NCBI RefSeq assembly: GCF_015477835.1
Contig: NZ_JADLQN010000002.1
Coordinates: forward strand, 186,001 to 250,000
Origin: Nocardia higoensis
GTDB taxonomy: Bacteria; Actinomycetota; Actinomycetes; Mycobacteriales; Mycobacteriaceae
DNA length: 64,000 nt
Direction of reading: 5' to 3'
Shown here: piece after piece, positions 24,350 through 34,621 of the stretch
Numbering within the stretch: position 1 is the stretch's first letter
How the letters are laid out: the number at the start of each line of letters is the position of its first letter
Made by a program: the position numbers and the translations under genes
Notes under the pieces: model-generated
Databases searched by the model: none
What the model saw: the letters and a program-made list of their open reading frames with translations, nothing else
Told to the model about the DNA's origin: nothing

Positions 24350-25677
24350 ATCCGCAGCGGAGTCACCTGCTCACCGGCGCGTCCGTGCCGGAGTCCGCGG
24401 CGAACCAGCCACGAGCCGCCGAGCCCACAGAGCATCACGTGTTCGAGGAACACCTCACCCCGGAAATGCTCAGGGGCCCTCAGCAACCGATCTGGGAGAA
24501 CCCCGAGCAGGTCCGGTTGGCACGCGAATTCCTGGCAACCTGCCCGCCACTCGTCCGACCGGCCGACGTGGACGAGCTGCACGGTCGACTGTCCGACGCG
24601 GCCCGGGGTGAGCTGCTGGTGCTGCAGGTCGGTGACTGTGCGGAGGACCCGGCCGACCGCACCGCGGAACATGTCGCCGCCAAGACCGAACTGCTCGAAC
24701 AGCTCGCCGACATGCTGGAGGGCGCGACCGGCGTACCCGTGCTGAAGGTCGGGCGGATCGCGGGTCAGTTCGCCAAGCCCCGGTCGAAGGACACCGAGTC
24801 GATCGACGGCATGGAGCTGCCGAGCTACCGTGGCCACCTCGTCAACGGCCCCGAGCCTGATCCCGAGAGCCGTCGGCCCGATCCGTTGCGGATGCTCACC
24901 GGTTTCAGCGCGGCCGGGGAGATCATGGGACGGCTGGGCTGGCGACCGGCCGGAGCGGAGTCGAGCACGCCGGCTGCCGAGCCGACCGTGTGGACCAGCC
25001 ATGAGGCTCTGCTGCTGGACTACGAGCAGCCCCTGGTCCGGGAGCATTCCGACGGCAGGCTCTGGCTGAGTTCCACCCATTGGCCGTGGATCGGTGAGCG
25101 GACCCGCCAGCTGTACGGTCCGCACCTGGCCCTGCTCGCGCAGGTGTCCAATCCGGTCGCCTGCAAGGTCGGCCCGAGCATGAGCGCCGGTGAGATCACG
25201 TTGCTGTGCGACCTCCTGGATCCGAACAGGGAACCCGGTCGGCTCACCCTCATCGCCCGGATGGGCGCCGGCGCCGTCGCGACCAGGTTGCCCGAACTCG
25301 TCGCGGCCGTGCGGTCCGCCGGCCACCCGGTGATCTGGCTCTGCGACCCGATGCACGGCAACAACACGGTCACCGCTGACGGACGCAAGACCCGGCACGT
25401 GAGCACCATCATCCGGGAGGTGCACACCTTCCGGCGTGTGGTCGAACTGGCCGGCGGGGTGGCCGGTGGTCTGCACCTCGAGACGACCCCGGACGACGTG
25501 CTCGAGTGTGTCGACGACGCGTTCGAGGCACAGCTGGGTTCCGGACGCTGGACGAGTCTGTGCGACCCCCGGCTCAACGCCACCCAGGCCGCGGAGGTGG
25601 TCGCCGCGTGGTCGACAGCAGTGGATCCAGTCGGTGCGGCCCGAGCCGTGCCGAGCGGACCGACCGGTAACCGATAA
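24346..25677 (+). CDS. phzC: Type II DAHP synthase PhzC
   Basis: This 443-aa plant-type (class II) 3-deoxy-D-arabino-heptulosonate-7-phosphate synthase boosts shikimate flux into phenazines. Family motifs seen are LLVLQVGDCAEDPADRT, LKVGRIAGQFAKPRS, LPSYRGHLVNG, VACKVGPSMSAGE and WLCDPMHGNN, ending in GGLHLETTPDDVLEC. It overlaps phzB by 4 nt and precedes phzD by 15 bp, with GGAAGGAG before the latter. Confidence 0.92.
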   Translation: MNPQRSHLLTGASVPESAANQPRAAEPTEHHVFEEHLTPEMLRGPQQPIWENPEQVRLAREFLATCPPLVRPADVDELHGRLSDAARGELLVLQVGDCAEDPADRTAEHVAAKTELLEQLADMLEGATGVPVLKVGRIAGQFAKPRSKDTESIDGMELPSYRGHLVNGPEPDPESRRPDPLRMLTGFSAAGEIMGRLGWRPAGAESSTPAAEPTVWTSHEALLLDYEQPLVREHSDGRLWLSSTHWPWIGERTRQLYGPHLALLAQVSNPVACKVGPSMSAGEITLLCDLLDPNREPGRLTLIARMGAGAVATRLPELVAAVRSAGHPVIWLCDPMHGNNTVTADGRKTRHVSTIIREVHTFRRVVELAGGVAGGLHLETTPDDVLECVDDAFEAQLGSGRWTSLCDPRLNATQAAEVVAAWSTAVDPVGAARAVPSGPTGNR

Positions 25678-25692
25678 GGAAGGAGTGTCTCG

Positions 25693-26316
25693 ATGGCGGG
25701 AATCCCACCGATCCCCTCGTATCCGATGCCGACCCGGACGACGTTGCCGGCCAATGTCGCGCAGTGGACCGTCGATCCGGCACGTGCCGTGCTCCTGCTG
25801 CACGACATGCAGAGCTTCTTCCTGAAGCCGCTGGCGTCGCCGTTGCGTGACGAACTGGTGCACAATGCCGCGCTGCTGCGCAAGCGGTGTGTCGACCTCG
25901 ACGTGCCGATCGCCTACACGGCACAACCCGGGGGGATGACCGACCGGCAGCGCGGGCTGCTGAAGGACTTCTGGGGACCGGGCATGAGCACCGAACCCGG
26001 TGAGCGAGGGGTGGTCCCCGAGCTGGCGCCGGCAGCCTCCGACTGGTTGCTGACCAAGTGGCGATACAGCGCGTTCCACAACTCCGATCTGCTGGCGCGG
26101 ATGCGTGCGGCCGGACGCGACCAGCTCATCGTGTCCGGCGTGTACGCGCACGTCGGCGTGCTGACAACGGCACTGGACGCGTTCAGCCACGACATCCAGC
26201 CGTTCCTGGTCGCCGACGCTCTCGGCGACTTCACCGAAGCCGACCACCACAGCACACTCGCGTACGCGGCTCTGTGCTGCGCGACGGTGGTCCTGACCGA
26301 AGACGTGTTCCAGTGA
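25693..26316 (+). CDS. phzD: Isochorismatase PhzD
   Basis: This 207-aa isochorismatase-fold hydrolase converts 2-amino-2-desoxyisochorismate (ADIC) to DHHA and pyruvate. The catalytic Asp38 ([10 protein letters not shown]) and Lys122 ([10 protein letters not shown]) fall at the same numbers as in the studied PhzD from Pseudomonas, which supports the chosen start. [17 protein letters not shown] forms the pocket. The stop overlaps the phzE GTG by 4 nt. Confidence 0.95.
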   Translation: MAGIPPIPSYPMPTRTTLPANVAQWTVDPARAVLLLHDMQSFFLKPLASPLRDELVHNAALLRKRCVDLDVPIAYTAQPGGMTDRQRGLLKDFWGPGMSTEPGERGVVPELAPAASDWLLTKWRYSAFHNSDLLARMRAAGRDQLIVSGVYAHVGVLTTALDAFSHDIQPFLVADALGDFTEADHHSTLAYAALCCATVVLTEDVFQ

Positions 26317-28187
26317 CGGCGTCCGCCGAGCATGATCTGCTGGGTCGGATCCTCACGGCGCAGACCTCCGCCTTCGCGCTCGTCAGCCGGCCAGAGAGTG
26401 GCGTCCCCGGCATGCTCGACGTGCTGGCCGGCGACGTGGTCGAGGTGGAGTCGCTGTCGGATATCCCGCTCGCCGACGATGCCGAGGGCTGGGACGCGCT
26501 CGTGCTCGTGCCCTATCGGCAGTTGGCCGAGCGCGGCTTCGACGCGCCGAACGACGGCGCGCCGCTGCTGGTGATGACCGTCGGTAGCCAGGATCGGATA
26601 CCGCTCGCCGACGCCCTCACCCGCCTGCCGAATGCGCCGACCGTCCCGGCCGGCGGGCACTTCGATCTCGACGACGACGCCTACGCGGACTTGGTCCGGC
26701 GGATCGTCGACGACGAGATCGGCACGGGCGAGGGCGCCAATTTCGTCATCAAGCGATCCTTCCTGGCAGACATCAGCGAGTGGACGCCGCAGGCCGCGCT
26801 TTCGTTCTTCCGACGGCTGCTGCAACGCGAACAGCAGGCCTATTGGACCTTCGTCATCCATGACGGGAGGACAACGCTGATCGGCGCGACACCTGAGCGG
26901 CATGTCTCGTTGCGCGACGGGACCGCCGTGATGAACCCGATCAGCGGCACCTATCGGTACCCGAGCAGTGGTCCCACCCTCCACGGTGTCCTGGAATTCC
27001 TCGCCGACCGCAAGGAGACCGACGAACTGTTCATGGTCGTCGACGAGGAACTGAAGATGATGGCGCGGATCTGTCCCGGCGGCGGTCGGATACTCGGTCC
27101 GGACCTCAAGGAGATGAAACGCGTCGCGCACACGCAGTACCTGATCGAGGGCCGGACCGAGATGGACGTGCGAGAGATCCTGCGGGAGACGATGTTCGCT
27201 CCGACGGTCACGGGCAGCCCACTGGAGAGCGCGGCCCGAGTGATCGCGCGGTACGAGCCGCGAGGTCGTCGCTATTACAGCGGCGTCGTCGCACTGATCG
27301 GCCGAGGTCCCCAGGGTGACCGTCAACTCGACTCCGCGATCCTCATCCGCACAGCCGAGATCGACCGAGCAGGCCGGATGCGAATCGACGTCGGCGCGAC
27401 CCTGGTCCGCCACTCCGAGCCGTTGGCCGAGGCAGCCGAAACCCGCGCCAAGGTGGCCGGTCTGCTCGACGCGTTGGAGCCGTCGGCGGGCACCACCGAT
27501 TTCGGGACGCACCCGGAGGTCCGTTCCGAGCTGTTGCGCCGGAACGAGAGAATCTCCAGCTTCTGGATCGGACGACGCGACCCGCTCGGCTCAGGAGTAC
27601 CGACACTGCCGAGTGTGCCGGCCCTGATCATCGACGCCGAGGACACCTTCACCGCGATGCTGGCCGCCCAACTCGACTCGCTCGGCCTGGCGGTGGAGGT
27701 GCGGCGCTTCGACGAGCCCTACGACATGGACAGCTACGACCTGATCGTGTTGGGTCCAGGCCCCGGCGATCCGCGGATCGCCGCGCACCCCAAGATCGCC
27801 CACCTCCGGTCGGCGCTGGACACCGCGCTGGCGGCACGTCGGCCGCTGCTCGCGGTATGCCTGAGTCACCAGGTACTCAGCATCCGGCTCGGCCTCGAAC
27901 TGCGCCGCCTGCAGCCGCCCAACCAGGGGCTGGCGCGGGAGGTGGACCTGTTCGGGGTCCGCGAACGGGTCGGCTTCTACAACACCTTCGCGGCCTTCTG
28001 CGATCAGGACAAGATCGAGGTCGACGGGATCGGTCCGGTCGAGGTGAGCCAGAACGCCGAGACCGGCGAGGTGCACGCCTTACGCGGCCCGCGTTTCGCG
28101 TCGATGCAGTTCCACGCGGAGTCGGTGCTCACCGTCGATGGACCACGCCTGATCGCTGATGCGATCCGGGGGGTGCTCGACCGATGA
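26313..28187 (+). CDS. phzE: ADIC synthase PhzE
   Basis: This 624-aa fused chorismate-transforming enzyme makes ADIC from chorismate and glutamine. The N-terminal MST domain contains [25 protein letters not shown] and [21 protein letters not shown]. The C-terminal class I glutamine amidotransferase has the nucleophile [13 protein letters not shown] and the His-Glu pair [10 protein letters not shown]. It starts at a GTG coupled to phzD and ends overlapping the next small gene. Confidence 0.95.
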   Translation: MTASAEHDLLGRILTAQTSAFALVSRPESGVPGMLDVLAGDVVEVESLSDIPLADDAEGWDALVLVPYRQLAERGFDAPNDGAPLLVMTVGSQDRIPLADALTRLPNAPTVPAGGHFDLDDDAYADLVRRIVDDEIGTGEGANFVIKRSFLADISEWTPQAALSFFRRLLQREQQAYWTFVIHDGRTTLIGATPERHVSLRDGTAVMNPISGTYRYPSSGPTLHGVLEFLADRKETDELFMVVDEELKMMARICPGGGRILGPDLKEMKRVAHTQYLIEGRTEMDVREILRETMFAPTVTGSPLESAARVIARYEPRGRRYYSGVVALIGRGPQGDRQLDSAILIRTAEIDRAGRMRIDVGATLVRHSEPLAEAAETRAKVAGLLDALEPSAGTTDFGTHPEVRSELLRRNERISSFWIGRRDPLGSGVPTLPSVPALIIDAEDTFTAMLAAQLDSLGLAVEVRRFDEPYDMDSYDLIVLGPGPGDPRIAAHPKIAHLRSALDTALAARRPLLAVCLSHQVLSIRLGLELRRLQPPNQGLAREVDLFGVRERVGFYNTFAAFCDQDKIEVDGIGPVEVSQNAETGEVHALRGPRFASMQFHAESVLTVDGPRLIADAIRGVLDR

Positions 28188-28477
28188 CCGTCACCATCGC
28201 GTGGTGGGATCTGACCGATTCCGGCGCGACGATCGAGTCGCTCGAACAGGACATGCGGAGCTCGATCGCTGACTGGTGCGAGGTCGAGGGCCTGCGCGTG
28301 AAGCTCTGGATCGTCGATCGGGAGCGAAACCGATGGGGCGCGGTCATGTGGTGGGCCCGGGACATTCCCGCGGATCAGCGCCTGCCACCGAACCGGGCGG
28401 CCGAGCTGATCGGCCGTCCACCGACCCACCGGACAGAGTTCGACGTGGTCGCCACAGCCGAGGGGAAACACTCGTGA
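28184..28477 (+). CDS. Unrecognised 97-aa protein between phzE and phzF
   Basis: This tryptophan-rich protein (TIAWWDLTDS, KLWIVDRERNRWGAVMWWARD) ends with PNRAAELIGRPPTHRTEFDV. The order of strands and the WIVDxERNRWGAVMWW segment recall YdhR-like dimeric alpha/beta-barrel proteins, but this is only a resemblance. Both ends overlap (ATGA with phzE; its stop touches an in-frame GTG of the phzF frame), so it is made with the core enzymes. It is not part of the usual phzA-G set. Confidence 0.72.
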   Translation: MTVTIAWWDLTDSGATIESLEQDMRSSIADWCEVEGLRVKLWIVDRERNRWGAVMWWARDIPADQRLPPNRAAELIGRPPTHRTEFDVVATAEGKHS

Positions 28478-28518
28478 ACCCCCACCACCCGGTACCTACT
28501 ATCCCGAGCGGAGCCAGC

Positions 28519-29352
28519 ATGCACGACTACGTGGTCGTCGACTCGTTCGCCCGTCGGCCGCTCGACGGCAATCCAGTCGCCGTGATCTTCGACAGCGAGG
28601 ACCTCACCACCGACCTGATGCAACGCATCGCCAACGAGATGCACTTGTCCGAAACCACTTTCGTCCTGCCGTCGGAGTGCGGCGGCGACGCGCACATCCG
28701 CATCTTCACTCCGGTCAACGAGCTGCCGTTCGCCGGGCACCCGATGCTCGGCACCGCTGTGGCGCTCGCCGAGAAGCTCGGCCAGGACAAGCTGCAACTG
28801 GAGACCGCGATCGGTGTCATTCCGTTCCGGCTCGGTACCGACGACGGCGCCACCGAAGTCTGGATGGAGCAGCCACTGCCCCGATGGGAACTCTACGAGC
28901 ACGGCCCCGAACTGCTGGAGGCGCTCGGCGTGCAGACCTCGATCGCGCCGGTGGAGGCATATCGGAACGGCCCGCGGCACGTGTTCGTCGGGTTGCCCGA
29001 CATTCCCTCGCTGTCCGCCGTGTGCCCCGACCATCGGGCACTGACCCGCTTTCCGGACATGGCCGTCAACTGTTTCGCCGGTGCCGGCGCGCGATGGCGT
29101 ATCCGGATGTTCTCGCCTGCCTACGGGGTGGTGGAGGACGCGGCGACAGGTTCGGCCGCCGGTCCGCTGGCGATCCACCTGGCCAGGCACGGTCTGGCGG
29201 GATGGGAGCAGGACATCGAGATCGAACAGGGCATCGAACTGGGGCGCCCCTCGCTGATGCGGGCCATCGCCTGGGGCGGTGGCGAGCAGGTCTCGGCCGT
29301 CAACGTCAGCGGCCACGGCGTCATCATCGCCCGCGGAACCCTCTGCATCTAG
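28519..29352 (+). CDS. phzF: DHHA isomerase PhzF
   Basis: This 277-aa diaminopimelate-epimerase-fold enzyme isomerises DHHA to the aminoketone that dimerises into phenazine. With this ATG the catalytic glutamate is Glu45 (HLSETTFV), the same number as in Pseudomonas PhzF. FTPVNELPFAGHPMLGTAVAL and EDAATGSAAGPLAIHLARHG are family signatures. A GTG at 28474, coupled to the previous gene, is a possible alternative start. Confidence 0.95.
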   Translation: MHDYVVVDSFARRPLDGNPVAVIFDSEDLTTDLMQRIANEMHLSETTFVLPSECGGDAHIRIFTPVNELPFAGHPMLGTAVALAEKLGQDKLQLETAIGVIPFRLGTDDGATEVWMEQPLPRWELYEHGPELLEALGVQTSIAPVEAYRNGPRHVFVGLPDIPSLSAVCPDHRALTRFPDMAVNCFAGAGARWRIRMFSPAYGVVEDAATGSAAGPLAIHLARHGLAGWEQDIEIEQGIELGRPSLMRAIAWGGGEQVSAVNVSGHGVIIARGTLCI

Positions 29353-29376
29353 CGCTTTCAGCAAGGAGCCCTGTCA

Positions 29377-30057
29377 ATGGTCACGGGTCGACACGACGTG
29401 AAGCCAGAAGGCACAAGATCGACATCGAGCCGGTTCGAATCACTCGGGGGGGCCGTCGATCTCGACTTCCCGGAGTACGACCGGCCGCCCGCGCAGCCGC
29501 TGGACCTGGTGCGCAGCTGGCTGGAAGACGCCGTCGAGCGCGGTGTCCGCGAGCCGAGAGCGTTGGCACTGGCCACCGCGGATGCCCGTGGTATCGCCTC
29601 CAACCGCATCGTGGTGATCATCTCGATCACCGATCGAGGACTGGTCTTCGCAAGCCACAGCGGAAGCCAGAAAGGCCGTGAGATAGCCGCGACAGGCTGG
29701 GCGTCGGGGCTGCTCTACTGGCGGGAGACCGGTCAGCAACTCATCCTGTCCGGCCCGGTGACGCCGCTGCCGGAAGACGAGTCCGACGCGCTGTGGTCGG
29801 CACGACCGATCCCGCTGCACGCCATGTCGAGCGTCAGTCATCAGAGCGCGCCCCTGACAGACGTTGCGGCGCTTCGGGCCCAGGCCCTCGAACTCGAGCT
29901 GCTCGACCGGGCGCTCCCGCGGCCGGATTCCTATGTCGGCTATTGCCTGAGGCCGGCCGTGGTCGAGTTCTGGTCCGCTGCCTCCGACCGCCTGCACCGT
30001 CGCCTGCGGTACGACCTCGGGCCGGACGGCTGGCAGACGAATCGGCTGCAGCCCTGA
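29377..30057 (+). CDS. phzG: FMN-dependent oxidase PhzG
   Basis: This 226-aa pyridoxamine-5-phosphate-oxidase-like flavoprotein aromatises the reduced tricycle to phenazine carboxylate. Motifs are EPRALALATADARGIASNRIVVI, LVFASHSGSQKGREI (FMN contacts), YWRETGQQLILSG and the C-terminal VEFWSAASDRLHRRLRY. An AAGGAG site precedes the ATG. It completes the core pathway, directly ahead of two carboxylate-reducing genes. Confidence 0.93.
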   Translation: MVTGRHDVKPEGTRSTSSRFESLGGAVDLDFPEYDRPPAQPLDLVRSWLEDAVERGVREPRALALATADARGIASNRIVVIISITDRGLVFASHSGSQKGREIAATGWASGLLYWRETGQQLILSGPVTPLPEDESDALWSARPIPLHAMSSVSHQSAPLTDVAALRAQALELELLDRALPRPDSYVGYCLRPAVVEFWSAASDRLHRRLRYDLGPDGWQTNRLQP

Positions 30058-30092
30058 GCGACCGACACACCGACAGAAAGGCAGTACCGCCG

Positions 30093-31193
30093 ATGACCAC
30101 TGCGACCGAGAAGATCCTGGATCTCCCCTTCGATGTCACGCCGGACCCGGACGAGTTCATCCGGGCGGCGATGGAATGGCACTTCAACCCCGAGACCGGC
30201 TGTGCGTTCTGGCTGGAGCGAGCGAAGACGCTCGCATTCGACCCACGAGCGGACGTGCGGACCCACACGGACTTGCGGCTGTTCCCGAACGTCGCCGCCG
30301 AACTGCGCGAAGTCCGGGCCGAGGACCTGATTCCGAAGGGTTACGGGAAGCGTCCCGACGTGGTCGGGTTCTACGAGAGTGGTGGCACCACGGGCACCCC
30401 GAAGCGGGTCGTGCTGATGCGGGATTGGTTGGAGCGGATGGTGTCCTGGAGCAACGCGCATCTGGACCGGCACGGTGTCCCACGCGGCGTCAACTGGCTG
30501 GGCATCATCCCCACCGGCCCGCATGTTGTCGCCACGCTGTTCCATCGGCATGCCCGCACGCACGGAACGCACGGCTTCACGATCGACCTGGACCCGCGCT
30601 GGGTCAAAAAGCTCATCGCCGGCCGGCGGTTCGCCGACGCCGAGGCCTACGCCGGGCATGTCGTCGACCAGGCGGTCGACGTGCTGCGCACCCAGGATGT
30701 CGGCCTGCTCACGATCACCCCGCCGCTGCTCGATCGCATCGCCTCCGACGACGCGCTGGTCGACCTGGTGAACTCTCAGGTGAAGGCGATCCGCTGGGGT
30801 GGAACACAGATGGACCCGGACTCGCGCAACCTGTTCAAGAACGAGATCTTCCCTGACATCGCGATGTGCGGCGAGTACGGCAGCACGATGATGATCGGCG
30901 TCGCGGGTGAACGCGCGGGCCTGGAGAGCGGCTCGCCCTGCGTCTTCGACCCCTTCTCCCCGTACGTCACGTTCACGGTCGTCGACGCGAAGACGGGCGA
31001 GCACGTGCCGGAAGGACAGCGCGGCCAGGTTGTCGTCAACCACGTCAGCAAGTCGTTCCTGCTGCCCAACAACCTCGAACGGGACCTGGCCACTCGGATG
31101 CCTGCCGTCGAGGGCACTGTCGGCCACGCGGTGGCCGACATCGCGCCGGTCGCCACCTTCGAAGACGAGGCCGTCATCGAGGGCGTGTACTGA
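30093..31193 (+). CDS. EhpF/LuxE-like adenylating enzyme
   Basis: This is a 366-aa short ANL/LuxE-type enzyme. The ATP-binding loop is YESGGTTGTPKRVVLMRDW, followed by GIIPTGPHVVATLF. The later motif is MCGEYGSTMMIG, then GQVVVNHVSKSFLLPNN. The usual C-terminal ANL domain is absent, as in EhpF of the Pantoea griseoluteic-acid phenazine cluster. By analogy it activates a phenazine carboxyl group for reduction by the next protein. Its stop and the next ATG overlap (TGATG). Confidence 0.85.
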   Translation: MTTATEKILDLPFDVTPDPDEFIRAAMEWHFNPETGCAFWLERAKTLAFDPRADVRTHTDLRLFPNVAAELREVRAEDLIPKGYGKRPDVVGFYESGGTTGTPKRVVLMRDWLERMVSWSNAHLDRHGVPRGVNWLGIIPTGPHVVATLFHRHARTHGTHGFTIDLDPRWVKKLIAGRRFADAEAYAGHVVDQAVDVLRTQDVGLLTITPPLLDRIASDDALVDLVNSQVKAIRWGGTQMDPDSRNLFKNEIFPDIAMCGEYGSTMMIGVAGERAGLESGSPCVFDPFSPYVTFTVVDAKTGEHVPEGQRGQVVVNHVSKSFLLPNNLERDLATRMPAVEGTVGHAVADIAPVATFEDEAVIEGVY

Positions 31194-32575
31194 TGGTCGA
31201 CGCTGTCCCGATCGACATTCCAGCGCTGGGACCATCCGGTGAGTTCCGGGCGGCGAACCGGCTGACGGTCACCGATGTCAGCGGGGCCGTCCTCGCCGAG
31301 GTGAGCCTGGTCCCGCCGGTGTTCGTCCGTCGATCGATGGCCGCACTGCACAGGGCCGAGACGTTGCCTGCAACAGAGCGGGCCGCTCTGCTGGCAGAGG
31401 CGGCTGAACTGTTCGACCGTGCCACCATCGGCGGCCTGTCCCCCGCGGACTACCAGCATGCGGTCAGCCGGGCCGGCGGTGTGCCGATCTCGTCGGTGCG
31501 GGAGGCGAACGGCTCAGTGGCGCGACGGGTGGCCAACGCCTTCGACAGCGCTCATCGAGCCCGTCCCAGAGGATCGGCGGCGGACTGGCAGCATCCCTCC
31601 ACCCGGGCCGGCCGAGCTGTCTGGGTCCGGCGGGGGTCGGTGTTCGCGGTCCACGCGGCCGGCAATCATCCGGGCACCCACGCCATCTGGCCGGAGGCAC
31701 TCGCGTTGGGTTACCGGGTCGCGGTTCGCCCGTCGAGCCGGGATCCGTTCACCCCGTATCGACTGATCACCGCGCTGCGCACCGCCGGATTCCCGGCCGA
31801 CCACGTGGTGATGCTGCCCACCGATCACGCCGGTGCCGAGGGGGTGTTGCGCGGTGCGGACCTGGGGATGGTCTACGGCGGCGCCGACGTCGTGGCGAAG
31901 TACCGTGGCACCCAGGTGTCGCCGCAGGGACCGGGGCGGTCGAAGATCCTCATCACCGCTGACACCGACTGGCGTCGGCACCTGGACGTCATCGTCGAGT
32001 CGGTGGCCGACCACGGAGGCACCGGCTGCGTGAGCGCCAGCGCTGTGCTCGTCGAGGGCGACCCCGCTCCACTCGCCGAGGCGATAGCCGAACGACTGGC
32101 CGCGATACCCAGCCTGCCTCCGGAGCATCCCCAGGCGAGCCTTCCGGTGCAGCAACGGCAAGCAGCCCGTGCGATCGAGAGCTACCTGCTGAAGACCGCG
32201 GCAGGCGCGCGGGCCTGGCTCGGCGGTGCAGGCGTCGTCGACGAACTCGGTGACGGCAGCGCGGTCCTGCGTCCGGCCGTGTACGAAGTGGACGACCCCG
32301 CCGCCCCGCAGATCCGCGTCGAGCTGCCGTTCCCTTGCGTATGGGTCGCTCCGTGGACACGCGCCGCCGGCATCGCCCCATTACGCGACACGCTGGTGCT
32401 CACCGTGCTCACCGAGGACGACGAACTGCTGGGCCGGCTGGTGGACGAACCGACGATCCGCAATGTCTACCTCGGCGACCGGCACACCCACTGGATGGCA
32501 TCCGGAGTTCCCCACGACGGGTTTCTCGGCGACTTCCTCATGTGGAACAAAGGCATCGTCACGTCGACGACGTAG
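31193..32575 (+). CDS. EhpG/LuxC-like acyl reductase
   Basis: This is a 460-aa LuxC-family NAD(P)H-dependent acyl (thioester) reductase. HAAGNHPGTHAIWPEALALGYR lies at the cofactor site and the catalytic cysteine is in ADHGGTGCVSASAVLV. LPFPCVWVAPW and LTVLTEDDEL follow. With the EhpF-like ligase it forms a LuxE/LuxC-type pair that would reduce phenazine carboxylate to an aldehyde. It is translationally coupled to the upstream gene and is the last gene of the run. Confidence 0.85.
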   Translation: MVDAVPIDIPALGPSGEFRAANRLTVTDVSGAVLAEVSLVPPVFVRRSMAALHRAETLPATERAALLAEAAELFDRATIGGLSPADYQHAVSRAGGVPISSVREANGSVARRVANAFDSAHRARPRGSAADWQHPSTRAGRAVWVRRGSVFAVHAAGNHPGTHAIWPEALALGYRVAVRPSSRDPFTPYRLITALRTAGFPADHVVMLPTDHAGAEGVLRGADLGMVYGGADVVAKYRGTQVSPQGPGRSKILITADTDWRRHLDVIVESVADHGGTGCVSASAVLVEGDPAPLAEAIAERLAAIPSLPPEHPQASLPVQQRQAARAIESYLLKTAAGARAWLGGAGVVDELGDGSAVLRPAVYEVDDPAAPQIRVELPFPCVWVAPWTRAAGIAPLRDTLVLTVLTEDDELLGRLVDEPTIRNVYLGDRHTHWMASGVPHDGFLGDFLMWNKGIVTSTT

Positions 32576-32681
32576 TCTTCCGCGGGTCGGACAGAGACGG
32601 AACGGGCTCTTCCACCGCCCGATGTGGATGGTGGAGCGCGACGCCGAATGTCCTTCCGCGACAGCGGCGGTCTCGGGAGTA

Positions 32682-34196
32682 TCAGCGGTTGTAGACGAGG
32701 TCGGCGATGCGTTCGGCGAGCATGATCGTGGTGAGGTTGGTGACGCTGGAGGGCACGTACGGGATGATCGAGGCGTCCACGACACGCAGGGCCGCCAATC
32801 CGTGCACGGCTCCGCGGGAGTCGACGACGGCCTGAGGCGAGTCGGCGGCACCCATAGGGACGGTAGACGTGGGGTGACCGTAGATGGAGAGGTCGGATTC
32901 GACCACCTGCATCAGTTGCGCGGGGTCGTCGGGCAGTTCGCGCGGGATCAGCAGCTCGGCGAGTGATGGCGTGAGGGCCGGGTGACGGGCCAGATCGCGG
33001 GCGAGTCGGACGCCTTCGAGCATGCGCCGACGGTCGCGGTCGGTGCCGAGGTAGTTGTGGTCGATCAGGGGCTGGGACAGCGGATCGCGGTCGGCGAGGC
33101 GAAGCGTGCCGTGCGCGTCGGGAAGGACTAGAGCCGTGGACAGGCCGACGATGCCGCCGGCGGGCATGAACGGAGCCCCGTTGGGATGCACGGCGACGAT
33201 GTTCAGGTCGAGTTCGCCGTCCGAGGCCTCGCTGGAGGCGGTCCACAGCAGCGCGCCGAGGGCCGGGGTCATCTCCGCTCGCCCCGGAGCGAGTGCGTAG
33301 ATCGTGTGGAAGAAGGGGTGGTCTTGCAGGTGTTGTCCGACCGGTAGGTCGGCGCGAGGCTCGATGCCGAGCGATGTCAGGTCGCCGACGGGGCCGATGC
33401 CGGAGCGCAGCAGGATCGCGGCGCTTCCGTAGGTCCCGGCAGAAAGGATCACCTCGTCGGCGTTGTGCACCGCCCCGTCGGCGGTGACCACTCCGGTCGC
33501 ACTCGTACCGCGGAACAGGACCCGGTCGACGGCAACGGCACCGTGCACAGTGAGATTCGGGCGAGCGCGCACCTCAGCGGTGAGGTAGACCAAGGCTGTG
33601 TTCTGCCGGATCCCGTCGAGGACATTGACGGCGAAGGCCCCGACGCCGCCCTGCTCGGCGCCGTTGAAGTCGTCGATCCGCTTGTGGCCACGGGCGACAG
33701 CGGCCTCGATGAAGCCCTTGTGCGCGGGAGTCAGTTCGGCGTCGGTCAATTGGCGCACGGGCATCGGCCCGCTTCGCCCGTGGAACTCGTCATGGCCGGT
33801 GGGGGTGTTTTCCAGTGCGCGGAAGTACGGCAGGACGTCGGTGAAGCTCCAGTCGTCGAGCCCTTGCTCGGCCCATCGGGCGAAGTCGCGGGCGCGGGCG
33901 CGGAGGGCGGCGCCGACATTGACGGCGGAACTCCCGCCGATCACTTTGCCGCGCAGCGTGGCGATCTCGGGGCTCAGCCGCCCGCCCCGTGAGGTGTATC
34001 CCCAGTCGTGATCGAGATCGGCGATGCGGTTGGCGTCGAGCAGCGCGGCGGGGAACCGGGTGGGGCCGTAGTCCGGCCCGGCCTCGAGCAACACGACGCG
34101 CCGGGCGGGGTTCTCGCTCAGGCGCGCGGCGAGTACCGCGCCGGCCGACCCGCCACCGACGATCAGGACGTCGGCCGGTTCGACAGAGTGGGACAT
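32682..34196 (-). CDS. GMC-family FAD oxidoreductase
   Basis: This is a 504-aa glucose-methanol-choline-family alcohol oxidase/dehydrogenase. The N-terminal FAD motif is VLIVGGGSAGAVLAARLSE with LLEAGPDYG. GGSSAVNVGAALRARARDF and SAGTYGSAAILLRSGIG follow. The active-site His lies in YGHPTSTVPMG and the partner Asn in YVPSSVTNLTTIMLAERI. It converges on the EhpG-like gene. It could oxidise a hydroxymethyl group on the phenazine. An AAAGGGG ribosome site supports this ATG. Confidence 0.85.
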   Translation of the reverse strand: MSHSVEPADVLIVGGGSAGAVLAARLSENPARRVVLLEAGPDYGPTRFPAALLDANRIADLDHDWGYTSRGGRLSPEIATLRGKVIGGSSAVNVGAALRARARDFARWAEQGLDDWSFTDVLPYFRALENTPTGHDEFHGRSGPMPVRQLTDAELTPAHKGFIEAAVARGHKRIDDFNGAEQGGVGAFAVNVLDGIRQNTALVYLTAEVRARPNLTVHGAVAVDRVLFRGTSATGVVTADGAVHNADEVILSAGTYGSAAILLRSGIGPVGDLTSLGIEPRADLPVGQHLQDHPFFHTIYALAPGRAEMTPALGALLWTASSEASDGELDLNIVAVHPNGAPFMPAGGIVGLSTALVLPDAHGTLRLADRDPLSQPLIDHNYLGTDRDRRRMLEGVRLARDLARHPALTPSLAELLIPRELPDDPAQLMQVVESDLSIYGHPTSTVPMGAADSPQAVVDSRGAVHGLAALRVVDASIIPYVPSSVTNLTTIMLAERIADLVYNR

Positions 34197-34621
34197 AGCA
34201 GGGACCCCTTTCGATCTCGTTGCGGCGAGCGTCGCGGTGCCGAGCCGATTCGGGAAGCCGATCACCGACCTCTGGCCGAAAGATTCCAGCGGGCATTACC
34301 GCCTGACGGATCTACTCCATGACCGACCTTCTGAAGGCGTTTCATTCACCCGGAGACCGCCGGTCCGCGGTCACGTGATGCCAGGCTCACGCACCCGGCG
34401 ATCGGCGAACCGCCGAACGACGACGGTTCACCAGCGCTGCCGGAGTGAATATCGGCCACGTGAGCCGCGCTCGATGGAACGAATCAACCAATACTGCGCC
34501 ACGTGCGGTGGCCGAACCTTTGGGGAACATATATTCGCTGTGCATACCGGAAACCTCGATGGTGTCCGCATCGTATGCAATTCATGTCATGCATCGACCG
34601 CGATCACATGGAGGTATTCAC
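34197..34621. other. Divergent intergenic region
   Basis: These 425 bp lie between the starts of the GMC gene and the unrecognised 370-aa gene, and should hold promoters for both. The half near the 370-aa gene is AT-richer than average. A GGAGG site (34612-34616) marks the downstream start. No certain operator was found. Confidence 0.5.

Noticed and set aside
32467..33246. A minus-strand frame overlapping the end of the GMC gene and the EhpG-like gene
   Set aside because: It is arginine-rich shadow translation in another frame of the GMC gene, with no motif.
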